From positions 1 to 64,000 of the forward strand of contig NZ_CAMLSE010000005.1 of NCBI RefSeq assembly GCF_946482605.1: DNA of 64,000 nucleotides, given 5' to 3'. Numbering within the stretch: position 1 is the first letter of the stretch; the number at the start of each line of letters is the position of its first letter. The stretch comes from an uncultured Dyadobacter sp. GTDB taxonomy: Bacteria > Bacteroidota > Bacteroidia > Cytophagales > Spirosomataceae. Under the pieces are notes generated by a model. That model did no database searches. It saw only the letters and a list, made by a program, of their open reading frames with translations, and was not told the DNA's origin. This document shows, piece after piece, positions 52,169-61,294 of this stretch. Both the position numbers and the translations under genes were made by a program.

Positions 52169-52606
52169 CTAGAATACATAATGCTTCGTGGCATAAGCAC
52201 AAGGTATCCCGATCGCCATTATCAAGATAAGAATGTTGATTAAGGCCGGCAGAAGCGAAAACGGTCTGCGCTCCGCCTTCGAAAGCGGAAGTACTACCAG
52301 ATTCATCACCAACCAAATAAGCAGCCCGTAGGCGGCTCCATTCAAAAAAACCGGAGTTCGATCCGCTAACACTTGTGCGAAAATCTGAAAATACAGCGCG
52401 GTCCAAATGAATGCGATCAGGTAGTGAAAGCAAATTCCCCCAATCACCATCTTCCACCCTTTCCGGAATGCTTTTGGCCCGAAAGCGGCGCTGGCGATAT
52501 ACAGGAAGAGCACCATGGGTTTCTGCCTGGTAAGTGAAGTAAAAAGCAGCAAAGCTGCAATACAATCCAGGCTGCCGCAAATCAGCCACGTCAAGAAAAT
52601 GGTCAT
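52169..52606 (-). CDS. Small multi-pass membrane protein (DUF1440-like)
   Basis: The 145-residue protein from ATG 52606 has four hydrophobic segments: WLICGSLDCIAALLLFTSL, VIGGICFHYLIAFIWTALYF, LNGAAYGLLIWLVMNLVVLP and LLPALINILILIMAIGIPC. The pattern FLYIASAAFGPKAFRKGW between the first and second resembles YagU/DUF1440-type proteins, but I am not certain. A GTG start 10 codons earlier would overlap the AraC gene. It follows the AraC gene by 13 bp on the same strand, suggesting one transcript. The role is unknown. Confidence 0.7.
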   Translation of the reverse strand: MTIFLTWLICGSLDCIAALLLFTSLTRQKPMVLFLYIASAAFGPKAFRKGWKMVIGGICFHYLIAFIWTALYFQIFAQVLADRTPVFLNGAAYGLLIWLVMNLVVLPLSKAERRPFSLLPALINILILIMAIGIPCAYATKHYVF

Positions 52607-52619
52607 ACTTTTTTTTAGG

Positions 52620-53459
52620 TCAAAAGTACTGACCACCGGATATTCGGGTTTTGTAAAAATGCGACAGTTCGGAAGGAAGAACTCCGGAGTACTTTTTGAA
52701 TTCGCTGGTCAGGTGCGCATGGTCGTAATACCCAAGCTCGAATGCGATTCCCAGAAGGCTATCTTTTGCCGCTACCGGTGACCCGTTTCGGACTGGTACG
52801 CCTCGCAAGCGTTTCAGGACTTGCTGAAACCGAACAATGCGCAAAAATTCCTTGGGTGGAATACCGACATTTTTTTTGAACACGCGTTCCAAAGTCCTGA
52901 TGCTCGCATTCATTTGCCGGGCCAGCTCTTCCACCGACACTTGTCCCTCTGAATCGTACATGAGTTTTCGCAGCAACAAAAAATCGGGAAAACCCCTGTT
53001 TGGCTGCATCATCCTCTGGGACTGTTCCAAAAACCATTCGTTCAGTTTGACGTCCAGGTTGGACTCAGCCAGCATCAATGCACGCAGCGGCTCCTCGTGA
53101 AATTCCCTAACCGAATCGACTGCCTGCTCCATATCCTGGCCGAACCATGCATAAAAGCCGCCTGGCAGGAAACGGATACCGGTCAAAATGCATCCTTCCT
53201 CACTTCTTAGCACGCCATAGCCGGTCATCGTGCCGCCCAGATACAACCGGCCTGGCAATAGTGGAATTGGATGGTGGCCAGGAGCGGCCGGATAAAAGTG
53301 TGCCGTTGTATGACCTGCGTTGCAAATCAAATCAACACAGCCATCGGCATAGACCCGCCTGCCGGACGATTCAGCTTTCTTCGGACCAGTCTTTCGCACC
53401 CAATAGGCGGCAACATGGTCGCACCAGCCGGGCGCCGGTAGATATTCGGTGAAACTCAT
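52620..53459 (-). CDS. AraC-family transcriptional regulator
   Basis: The 279-residue protein has an N-terminal sensor region of the DUF6597 kind (LPAPGWCDHVAAYWVRKTG, VDLICNAGHTT, GFYAWFGQDMEQAV). The C-terminal AraC DNA-binding domain reads QVSVEELARQMNASIRTLER, VFKKNVGIPPKEFLRIVRFQ, then ELGYYDHAHLTSEFKKYSGV and PSEL. It probably controls the membrane protein gene that follows and possibly itself. The inducer cannot be told. It is preceded by a 116-bp gap downstream of the DUF4440 gene. Confidence 0.92.
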   Translation of the reverse strand: MSFTEYLPAPGWCDHVAAYWVRKTGPKKAESSGRRVYADGCVDLICNAGHTTAHFYPAAPGHHPIPLLPGRLYLGGTMTGYGVLRSEEGCILTGIRFLPGGFYAWFGQDMEQAVDSVREFHEEPLRALMLAESNLDVKLNEWFLEQSQRMMQPNRGFPDFLLLRKLMYDSEGQVSVEELARQMNASIRTLERVFKKNVGIPPKEFLRIVRFQQVLKRLRGVPVRNGSPVAAKDSLLGIAFELGYYDHAHLTSEFKKYSGVLPSELSHFYKTRISGGQYF

Positions 53460-53575
53460 GTTTCTTGAACATCATTTGTTCGCATTCCATTAACAATTTG
53501 TATCAGAAATTGTATAAAAATTAATCGCCCGGGTCGTACTGCCGTTTTTCAGGACGAACTGATCGCAGGTATATC

Positions 53576-53956
53576 CTATGGTAGTTGCATGAAACTTGCA
53601 CCGATCACTTTCAACTCATTGTGAAAGCGTTTCCAAACTCTGAAATATCTGAATTGCCCCTCCAATGGTGTTCCCATCATTTTCCCTTTCGCTGTCATTG
53701 TAACGATTGAAAGTGCGGTGTCGCCAATTATTTTAATCTCATCAATGATTGTTGAAGCCTCTTCAATAATCATCGTTTTTGCCTTATGTGAGTCCAGGTC
53801 CATTTTTTTGGTCAGGACTTGTCCTGTCGGCGCAACTGCAATTAAATCATTGTGCAGCAGTTGGTCTAGCATGTCCACATCGCTCACAAGTTGAGCCGAA
53901 AAAAGTTTGTTTTCGGCCTCCACAACCTCTTTTCTGGTAATGTCTGTTCTTTCCAT
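53576..53956 (-). CDS. DUF4440/SnoaL-like protein
   Basis: The 126-residue protein has the NTF2-like cone fold pattern: AENKLFSAQLVSDVDMLDQL, LHNDLIAVAPTGQVLTKKMD, TIIDEIKIIGDTALSIVTMT and a final FRYFRVWKRFHNELKVIGAS. Members bind small molecules or act as minor enzymes; no specific role can be given. The start ATG 53956 has an AT-rich leader. It stands alone, 116 bp before the AraC gene on the same strand. Confidence 0.82.
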   Translation of the reverse strand: MERTDITRKEVVEAENKLFSAQLVSDVDMLDQLLHNDLIAVAPTGQVLTKKMDLDSHKAKTMIIEEASTIIDEIKIIGDTALSIVTMTAKGKMMGTPLEGQFRYFRVWKRFHNELKVIGASFMQLP

Positions 53957-54370
53957 GTTTCTATTTCTTGATTTTTTCCTTTGAAACTTTCTGTGCCATG
54001 CTGAATCGCAATCATTTAAATTCGGACAGAGCAGTCAATTTCCCATCTGCCAGCAAAAACCGTTAGAATCTATTTGGCATGGCATCGTTGTTCCCGAAAC
54101 AAAAGTATGGTGGCTTGTTAAAGATGGTTGTCAGTAAAACTTGAGATTTTGTGCGATTTGCTTGAGAAAACGGGTCGTTCCTTGGAATCACCGTTCGAAC
54201 ACCTCGCATAAAATCTACCTTACTGACTCTACCGTGCGCCAAAAATATTCATTGATTTATGTTCTGTTAGCTCCAAGTACATTTCAATCACTAAATTGGC
54301 TAATTTGCCATTTGTCTTGGGACCTTAGCCGGCTACGAATGACAATAACCCAATCATAACCCTTTCAAAA
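53957..54370. other. Intergenic region before the NamZ-like gene
   Basis: These 414 bp separate the divergent DUF4440 and NamZ-like genes. A 72-codon plus-strand frame (54141-54359) has no signal peptide, domain or supporting start context, and I reject it. Promoters for both neighbours should be here, but no clear -7 element was found. Confidence 0.5.
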
Positions 54371-55600
54371 ATGACGAAGCTTATTTCTATGTTTTTTTTG
54401 ACAATACTGTGTGCAGGCATTATTGAATGTGTCGCACAAACTGCATCACCAGATCAACGCGTATCCGGCAAGCAGGAAATTCTCACAGGCGCGGACCAGA
54501 CTGAAAAATATTTACCGCTTTTAAAAGGAAAACGAATCGGCCTGGTGGCAAATCAGAGTTCAATCATCGGCACGAAGAGCAGCGTAGACAGTTTGTTGAG
54601 CCTTGGCATTAAGATTGTTAAAGTATTTGGACCTGAACATGGTTTCAGGGGCAACGCCAGTAACGGAGCCGTCGTAAGCAATGAGACAGACGCCAAAACC
54701 GGCATTCCCATTATCTCTTTATATGGCAAAAACCAGAAACCGACGAAAGAACAGCTGGCGGATATCGACCTGCTTGTATTTGATATTCAGGATGTGGGCT
54801 GCCGCTATTATACCAATATCAATACCCTTGAGTATGTAATGGAGGCCTGTGGGGAAAATGATAAAGAACTGCTCATTCTTGACAGGCCCAACCCAAACGG
54901 ATATGTAGTAGACGGCCCGGTAATGACCGACGATCGATTTAAATCGGCCATAGGGATCCATTATACGCCCATGACACACGGCATGACGATCGGGGAATTT
55001 GCCCAATACCTTAACGGTGAAGGATATTTACCAAAACAATGCAAAGTCAAGATCATCAAGGTCGCAAACTATGACCATGATAGCGAGTATACATTGCCAA
55101 TCAATCCATCGCCCAATCTGAATACCCGGCAAGCCGTCATGCTTTTCCCCAGCTTATGTATGTTTGAAGGAACCGCCATCAATGAAGGACGGGGAACCTA
55201 TATGCCATTTACCATTCTGGGGGCACCTGCATTGAAAGGCAAGTATTCATTCTCTTACAAACCGGTCGGTATTCCCGGAATGAGTGAGCGCCCCAATCAC
55301 AAAGACTCCGTTTGTTACGGGCTCGACCTTCGGCAATACGATATTGCAAGTCTTCGCAAGAGCCGCCAGATCAATTTAGCATGGCTCATCGAGTTGTACA
55401 ATGCCTATCCGGATAAAACCCATTTCTTTACACCCGGAAGGGCTAACCAGGATATATCCGCCTTTGACCTGCGAATAGGGACTGATCAATTAAGAAAACA
55501 GATCATAGCGGGCATATCGGAAGCGGAGATCAGAAAAAGCTGGGAACCTGGATTGCAGAAGTTTAAGGCGATCAGAAAGAAGTATCTCCTGTACCCGTAA
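54371..55600 (+). CDS. namZ: Exo-beta-N-acetylmuramidase NamZ-like (DUF1343)
   Basis: The 409-residue protein has a signal peptide (MTKLISMFFLTILCAGIIE, cleavage near CVAQ) and the DUF1343 pattern throughout. KGKRIGLVANQSSIIGTK, VFGPEHGFRGNASNGA, DLLVFDIQDVGCRYYTNINT, LILDRPNPNGYVVDGPVM, FPSLCMFEGTAINEGRGTYM and PFTILGAPAL are its hallmarks. The family member NamZ of Bacillus subtilis releases MurNAc from the end of peptidoglycan fragments, with catalysis thought to use the Glu in the GPEHG motif. A periplasmic or surface role in cell-wall recycling or foreign murein digestion is likely. The sigma/FecR/SusCD genes begin 240 bp downstream. Confidence 0.9.
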   Translation: MTKLISMFFLTILCAGIIECVAQTASPDQRVSGKQEILTGADQTEKYLPLLKGKRIGLVANQSSIIGTKSSVDSLLSLGIKIVKVFGPEHGFRGNASNGAVVSNETDAKTGIPIISLYGKNQKPTKEQLADIDLLVFDIQDVGCRYYTNINTLEYVMEACGENDKELLILDRPNPNGYVVDGPVMTDDRFKSAIGIHYTPMTHGMTIGEFAQYLNGEGYLPKQCKVKIIKVANYDHDSEYTLPINPSPNLNTRQAVMLFPSLCMFEGTAINEGRGTYMPFTILGAPALKGKYSFSYKPVGIPGMSERPNHKDSVCYGLDLRQYDIASLRKSRQINLAWLIELYNAYPDKTHFFTPGRANQDISAFDLRIGTDQLRKQIIAGISEAEIRKSWEPGLQKFKAIRKKYLLYP

Positions 55601-55839
55601 GCGAAAGGCTTGTCGTTATGCAGCCCCCAATGCAGTTTTTCTGCAAATTGACGTCTTCCGCCAATTTCCGCCAGAGCACCCATTGAGCTAAACCAGAAAA
55701 AGACTTCTCGGCAGCATTCGCGCGGCATGAGCCACGGCGCGTGGAAGAAAAATTCCGGTTTAGTAGAATGTAAAGTGTTCAGGCTTTGGTTATTTTTCTC
55801 GGCCCAGGGTCATTAACTAGTACGAAACCATCACCTCAA

Positions 55840-56424
55840 ATGCCTTACCTTACTGCTATGCATCGGGAAAACGAGATTTTGCAGCAGGTAGCGCAGGGCA
55901 ATGAGCGGGCTTTCGCGGAGCTTTTCAATCACTTTCACCAGCCGCTGGGCTTGCATATTTTCAAATTCACCAAATCTGAACAACTCGCCGAAGAGGTGGT
56001 GCAGGATGTGTTCCTGAAAATCTGGCTGAACCGAAAATTGCTTTTGAAAATCGAGAACTTCAGAGTGTATCTGTATGTCATTTCTAAAAATGCTGCATTC
56101 AACTGCCTGAAAAAAGTTGCCTATGAAAGCGCCCGGATCGTTGACCTCGACCTGGAAGATGACACGATCGCTGCTGAAACGAGCGAGGAAGACCATCGCT
56201 ACCTGCTGATCGACGAGGCCATCGACCAGCTGCCACCCCAGCAAAAGCTGGTATACCTGCTCAGGAGACATGAGCGGCTTTCGTATGCGGAAATTTCCGA
56301 CCGCATGAAAATTTCGAAAGAAACGGTGAAGAAATACCTTCAAATTGCAACAGAATCGATCTCAATGCATATCCGCAAAAAATTGATTATCAGCTTCTTG
56401 ATTGCTTCAAAATATTTTTTTTAA
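55840..56424 (+). CDS. RNA polymerase ECF sigma factor (FecI-like)
   Basis: The 194-residue protein starts at ATG 55840 (MPYLTAMHRENEIL); ATG 55858 is an alternative. Region 2 reads ERAFAELFNHFHQPLGLHIF, then EQLAEEVVQDVFLKIWLN; region 4 reads AIDQLPPQQKLVYLLRRHER, then LSYAEISDRMKISKETVKKY. The group is the Bacteroidota ECF family that pairs with FecR anti-sigma factors and SusC-type receptors carrying an STN domain, all present here in order. On binding its ligand, the receptor should release this sigma factor to transcribe the locus. Confidence 0.92.
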   Translation: MPYLTAMHRENEILQQVAQGNERAFAELFNHFHQPLGLHIFKFTKSEQLAEEVVQDVFLKIWLNRKLLLKIENFRVYLYVISKNAAFNCLKKVAYESARIVDLDLEDDTIAAETSEEDHRYLLIDEAIDQLPPQQKLVYLLRRHERLSYAEISDRMKISKETVKKYLQIATESISMHIRKKLIISFLIASKYFF

Positions 56425-56499
56425 AAAAACTTCCACAACACTAGCCCTTTTTTGGCCTGCCCGTTTGTCCTAATGGTGAAGGTCATCAAGCAAAAAACA

Positions 56500-57684
56500 A
56501 TGAATGATTCCGATAGCCGGTGGCAGTATCTGATTGATCGCTACTACAATGGAACCGCTTCCGGGCAGGAGAAGGAAGAGCTGATGTCGCTCGTCCGCAA
56601 AGGCGGGCATGATGCGCTATTGAAAGATTACATGAAGGACAAATGGTTGAATGTGGACGAAGGAGAGAAACTGTTTTCTCAGGAAAAGAGCAGTGCGATC
56701 CTCCATTCAATCCTCGGCGTTGCAGGGAGTGCCAAGACTAAAAAGTCACGAATCGTCCGGCTAGGCTGGATCCGTTATGCCGCGGCTGCCATGCTGATAG
56801 CCACAGGCTTTGGCGTTTGGTACAATGTTCAGAATCGCGGCGGGGAGCGGAATATTTTCGGACAGCTGACAAATACAGCGGACGTTCAGCCCGGCGGCAA
56901 TAAGGCACTGCTCACATTATCCGACGGTTCCGCGATCGCATTGGAAGACGTAGGCAGCGGATTTGTAGCGCAGCAGGGCGATGCCGAAATCACCAAGGCG
57001 CAGGACGGAATATTGGTTTATAATGCTAAAAACACGGTTAGCCCGGGGAAGCTGACGATCAACAAGATTACCACGCCCAAGGGCGGGCAATACCAGGTAC
57101 GCCTGCCCGACGGAAGCAAAGTGTGGCTGAATGCGAATTCGTCCATTCGCTTTCCATCCGTTTTCTCCGGAAACGAGCGCAATGTGGAGATTACAGGAGA
57201 AGCATATTTTGAAGTGGCGAAAGACAAAAACAAACCATTCAAAGTGAAGTTCGACCGATCGGAAGTGCAGGTGCTGGGAACGAGTTTTAATATCATGGCG
57301 TACCCCGAGGAGGGCGTTTCCAGAACGACTTTGGTGGAAGGCTCCGTTTCGATCAAAAACGTAGATCAGAATGCAAAGCTCAAACCTGGCCAGCAGGCGG
57401 CAGTACTCGCGTCGGGTCAGATCAAAACCAGGTTTACACCTGTGGAAGAGGTCGTTGCTTGGAAAAATGGGGAATTTTACTTCCAGGATGCGAGCGTGCA
57501 GGAAGTAATGCGCCAGCTTTCGAGATGGTACAATGTTTCTATCAGCTATCGGGGAGAAATCCCGCCTAAACAATTCTCCGGCCGCATTTCGCGACAGGTA
57601 AACCTGGCAGAGATTACCAGGATGCTGCAATTCGCCGGTGTAAACTGTCGCTTGAACGACAAAACCATTATCATCGACCCCTGA
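56500..57684 (+). CDS. FecR-family anti-sigma factor
   Basis: The 394-residue inner-membrane protein starts at ATG 56500 (MNDSDSRWQYLIDRYYNGT), 75 bp after the sigma gene. A cytoplasmic N-terminal region (about 1-85) binds the sigma factor; a single helix (IRYAAAAMLIATGFGVWYNV, about 90-110) crosses the membrane. The FecR domain (about 190-290) has TTPKGGQYQVRLPDGSKVWL, NANSSIRFPSVF and ITGEAYFEVAKD, and a DUF4974-like C-terminal part (YFQDASVQEVMRQLSRWYNV) follows. It relays the state of the SusC-type receptor to the sigma factor. Confidence 0.93.
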   Translation: MNDSDSRWQYLIDRYYNGTASGQEKEELMSLVRKGGHDALLKDYMKDKWLNVDEGEKLFSQEKSSAILHSILGVAGSAKTKKSRIVRLGWIRYAAAAMLIATGFGVWYNVQNRGGERNIFGQLTNTADVQPGGNKALLTLSDGSAIALEDVGSGFVAQQGDAEITKAQDGILVYNAKNTVSPGKLTINKITTPKGGQYQVRLPDGSKVWLNANSSIRFPSVFSGNERNVEITGEAYFEVAKDKNKPFKVKFDRSEVQVLGTSFNIMAYPEEGVSRTTLVEGSVSIKNVDQNAKLKPGQQAAVLASGQIKTRFTPVEEVVAWKNGEFYFQDASVQEVMRQLSRWYNVSISYRGEIPPKQFSGRISRQVNLAEITRMLQFAGVNCRLNDKTIIIDP

Positions 57685-57732
57685 TGCGTATATTCTAGTG
57701 CGTTAAATTTTATTCCAAACCCTTTATTTTTT

Positions 57733-60700
57733 ATGAAAAACAACTACTTACCCTGCATGGCAGGTCGTAAGCAGCCGTATCTTGCTGCCAAAATTTTAAT
57801 CACGATGACCCGGATCATGCTTATTCTAATCGTCACGCTGTCGCATGTAGCGGCCGACGGTTTTGGCCAGAAGATTTCGCTGAATGCCAAAAACGTCCCG
57901 CTGTCCAATGTGCTGAAAACGATTGAAAAGCAGTCGGGATACTCGTTCCTGTACGACAAACTGGATCTGCCCGGCACTCAAAAAATATCTGTACAGATTA
58001 AAAACGCTGATATTGAGCAGACGCTCGTCGCCGTTTTTCGTGACTTGTCCGTATCATACAAAATCTTCAACCAGAACATTGTCCTGAAAAAAGTGGAGAG
58101 GAAGCAGCCGCAGCAAACCCTCCTGCCCGTGAAGACGCCCGAGATCACACCCAGCGTAATCATCAACCATCAAGGCATTGAAGAGCCGGCCCCGCGGCAA
58201 TTGGACCGGCTGGTGCGCGGGAAAGTGACCGATGAAAATGGCAACGGGTTTCCGGGTGTGAGCATTCTGGTAAAAAACTCACAAACGGGCACTACGAGCG
58301 ATGGAAACGGCGAATTCCGCCTGAATGTACCCGACGCACTGGTGCAGGGTGAGCTTACCCTGATCGCTAGTTTTGTGGGTTACAAAAGCCAGGAGCTCGT
58401 GGTTGGCAACCGGCAGGAGATCAATTTCCAAATGGCGATCGATACCAAGTCGCTGAATGACGTTGTAGTGGTCGGTTATGGCACCCAGGCCAAGAGCAGC
58501 ATTACCGGCTCCGTAGCCTCTCTTCCCATTAAAAGCATTGCCAATCAGCCTGTTACTAGTCTGGATCAGGCATTAGGCGGACAAATAGCGGGCGTGAATG
58601 TGGCTCAAACCAAAGGAGCTCCCGGTGGCGGTGTCTCGGTGAGAGTGAGAGGAACTGGCTCTATCGGCGCTGGAAATGAGCCGCTTTATGTGATCGATGG
58701 CTTCCCGGTTTCGGCGGATTTCAACAGTTCGTTCAACGCATTATCGACCATTAACCCAACTGACATTGAATCGATCGAAATCTTAAAAGACGCTTCGGCG
58801 GCTGCTATTTACGGGTCGCGCGGGAGTAATGGCGTAGTGCTGGTCACTACCAAACGCGGAAAATCGGGTAAGTCGACCGTGACTTTGGATGCCTATTTTG
58901 GCGTGCAGGAAGTAGCGAACAAGATCGGTTTGCTGGATGCCCGCGAGTACGCGATTTTCAACACCGAAGCCCGGAACAATGCGTGGGTCGATCGTGGTGG
59001 AAAAGCCAGTGACCCGAACAGCGCACGCCCGGCCAATTTGCAGATACCGGAAATGTTCCAGAATCCGCAATCACTGGGAAAGGGCACCGACTGGCAGGAC
59101 GAGGTTTTTGTGACTGCGCCTATTCAGAATTACCAATTGTCGGTTTCCGGTGGAAATGAAAAAACGCAAATGTTCCTCTCAGGCGCCTATTTCCGCCAGG
59201 ACGGGATTGTGATGAACACCGGTTTTGACCGTTATTCAGCGCGCATTAATGTGGATCATAAAGTTGCTAAGCACGTGAAGATCGGCATGAATTTGTCGCC
59301 TTCATTTTCTTCCAACAAACTACTTCCAGTTGAAGATCAGGTATTTACGGGCGGCATCCTCGGCTCGGCACTTTCGCTGCCGCCAACCGTGCCCGTTTAC
59401 AATCCCGACGGTTCGTACACCACATTACTCGGCCCTTCGCCATACAACATTGGTGTGATCGACAACCCGGTAGCAATTGCCAACAAGGTCAAAGACAAAA
59501 AGTCGTTTTTCCGCACATTGGGTAATGTATATGCAGAATTGGACATTATTGAAGGCTTGAAATTCCGCACTTCTTTCGGTCTCGATTACGCCGATTCCCG
59601 CCAGGCAGCCTACTACCCTTCCAATCTCGGCTGGAATGGCGTGCCTGCTCCGGTGCAGGCAAGAGCTACCGCTGCCACTGCCCGCGATATCAACTGGCTG
59701 AATGAAAATATCCTATCTTACAAAAAGACGATTGGAGAAAAGCATGAACTGGATGTACTGGCCGGTTTTACTTCGCAAAAAGCCAAGTCAGAATACGCTT
59801 CACTAGCCGCCACCAACTTCCCGACCGACCTTGTGCCCACATTGAATGCCGGCCAGGTAACCTCCGGCGGAACGGGCATTTCGGAATGGTCTCTTCTATC
59901 CTACTTGGCAAGGGTTAACTATACTTTTGCGAGCAAATACCTGCTTTCGGCCACTGTACGCCGCGACGGTTCTTCCCGGTTTGGGTCGAGGAACAAGTGG
60001 GGCACATTCCCGTCGGCTTCCGTGGGCTGGTATTTGTCCGAAGAAAACTTCATGAAAGGCCAGCAGATCGTAAGCGACATGAAATTGCGCGCGAGCTACG
60101 GATTGGCGGGTAACAATACCATCGGAAATTACAACCACATCGGGTTGCTTACCAACCGGCGATACAGCCTGGGCGCAGGCACGGGCAGCGTCGTTTACGG
60201 ACTCTATCCCGGCTCGATCTCCAACCAGCAGCTGGGCTGGGAAATGATGCACCAGTTTGACATCGGTATCGACTTCGGAATGCTTCGTAACAGGCTGACA
60301 TTCACCATCGATTATTACAACAAAAACACCACCGACCTGCTGCTCAATGTGCCGGTACCGGCTTCCACAGGCTACGAAACGGCGCTGCAAAACATAGGCA
60401 AGCTCAATAACCGCGGCTGGGAATTCAGTGTCAATTCCAAAAACTTTACCGGTGCATTCAAATGGTCGACCAGTTTCAATATTTCATTTAACAAAAATGA
60501 AGTGAAAAAACTAGGTCCATCAGGCAATGCAATCATCTCGAAAAGCCCTTCATTCAGCCCGAACACCCACATTACCCGCATAGGCTCGCCGATCGGCAGC
60601 TTCTGGGGCTATGATGCGATCGGCGTTTATCAGAATGCGGAAGACGTGAAAAATAATCCCGTGGTGCAGGGAAGCGCAGGCTCGCGGCCCGGTGATCTCA

Positions 60701-61275
60701 AATTCCGCGACATCGACGGTGACGGCGTCATCACGCCTAGCGACGTAACCATTATCGGCGATAACAACCCCGACTTTTTCTACGGCATTACCAACAATTT
60801 CAGCTACGGACCACTGAGCCTCAGTATCCTGGCCGACGGTGTGCAGGGAATTCAATTGCTGAATGGTTCACGGAGAAACATCGGTTTGGTACACGGCAGT
60901 TACAGTCGCTCGGATGTGCTCGGTCGCTGGCAATCTCCTGAGAACCCCGGCGATGGCCGCACGCCCCGCGCCAATGTAGCCCCAACGGGCGGCAATGTGA
61001 GCTACGTATCGAGCTTGCTGGTGGAGGATGCTTCTTTCTTCCGCATCCGCAACGTCAACCTCCGGTACGCCCTTCCGGAAAAAGTGTCCAAAACCATTTT
61101 TATGCAGCAGGCCAGCATCAGTCTTTCCGTGCAAAATGCATTGACATTCACCAAATACCTGGGCTACAATCCCGAGCAAAGCCTGAACGGAAGCAGCGCG
61201 CTGACGCCCGGGGTGGATTTTAACGGCTACCCACTGGCACGCACCTATACCCTCGGCGTAAACCTGACCTTTTAA
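57733..61275 (+). CDS. SusC/RagA TonB-dependent receptor with STN domain
   Basis: The 1180-residue outer-membrane protein has a signal peptide (ITMTRIMLILIVTLSHVAA) and an STN domain (about 50-115, ISLNAKNVPLSNVLKTIEKQ), which signals to FecR. A carboxypeptidase-regulatory-like domain (VRGKVTDENGNGFPGVSILV, about 155-240) follows. The plug begins NDVVVVGYGTQAKSSITGSV and contains VRVRGTGSIGAGNEPLYVID, then SIEILKDASAAAIYGSRGSN. The rest is a 22-strand barrel ending YTLGVNLTF. It imports an oligomer bound by the SusD partner and reports its presence to the sigma/FecR pair. The ligand is unknown; the neighbouring muramidase and peptidase suggest muropeptides. Confidence 0.96.
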   Translation: MKNNYLPCMAGRKQPYLAAKILITMTRIMLILIVTLSHVAADGFGQKISLNAKNVPLSNVLKTIEKQSGYSFLYDKLDLPGTQKISVQIKNADIEQTLVAVFRDLSVSYKIFNQNIVLKKVERKQPQQTLLPVKTPEITPSVIINHQGIEEPAPRQLDRLVRGKVTDENGNGFPGVSILVKNSQTGTTSDGNGEFRLNVPDALVQGELTLIASFVGYKSQELVVGNRQEINFQMAIDTKSLNDVVVVGYGTQAKSSITGSVASLPIKSIANQPVTSLDQALGGQIAGVNVAQTKGAPGGGVSVRVRGTGSIGAGNEPLYVIDGFPVSADFNSSFNALSTINPTDIESIEILKDASAAAIYGSRGSNGVVLVTTKRGKSGKSTVTLDAYFGVQEVANKIGLLDAREYAIFNTEARNNAWVDRGGKASDPNSARPANLQIPEMFQNPQSLGKGTDWQDEVFVTAPIQNYQLSVSGGNEKTQMFLSGAYFRQDGIVMNTGFDRYSARINVDHKVAKHVKIGMNLSPSFSSNKLLPVEDQVFTGGILGSALSLPPTVPVYNPDGSYTTLLGPSPYNIGVIDNPVAIANKVKDKKSFFRTLGNVYAELDIIEGLKFRTSFGLDYADSRQAAYYPSNLGWNGVPAPVQARATAATARDINWLNENILSYKKTIGEKHELDVLAGFTSQKAKSEYASLAATNFPTDLVPTLNAGQVTSGGTGISEWSLLSYLARVNYTFASKYLLSATVRRDGSSRFGSRNKWGTFPSASVGWYLSEENFMKGQQIVSDMKLRASYGLAGNNTIGNYNHIGLLTNRRYSLGAGTGSVVYGLYPGSISNQQLGWEMMHQFDIGIDFGMLRNRLTFTIDYYNKNTTDLLLNVPVPASTGYETALQNIGKLNNRGWEFSVNSKNFTGAFKWSTSFNISFNKNEVKKLGPSGNAIISKSPSFSPNTHITRIGSPIGSFWGYDAIGVYQNAEDVKNNPVVQGSAGSRPGDLKFRDIDGDGVITPSDVTIIGDNNPDFFYGITNNFSYGPLSLSILADGVQGIQLLNGSRRNIGLVHGSYSRSDVLGRWQSPENPGDGRTPRANVAPTGGNVSYVSSLLVEDASFFRIRNVNLRYALPEKVSKTIFMQQASISLSVQNALTFTKYLGYNPEQSLNGSSALTPGVDFNGYPLARTYTLGVNLTF

Positions 61276-61294
61276 CTAAACCCGGCATCTCACA

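Noticed and set aside
54141..54359. 72-codon plus-strand frame before the NamZ-like gene
   Set aside because: Composition is rich in Cys, Arg, Trp and Ser without any pattern, and nothing in its context supports a gene.
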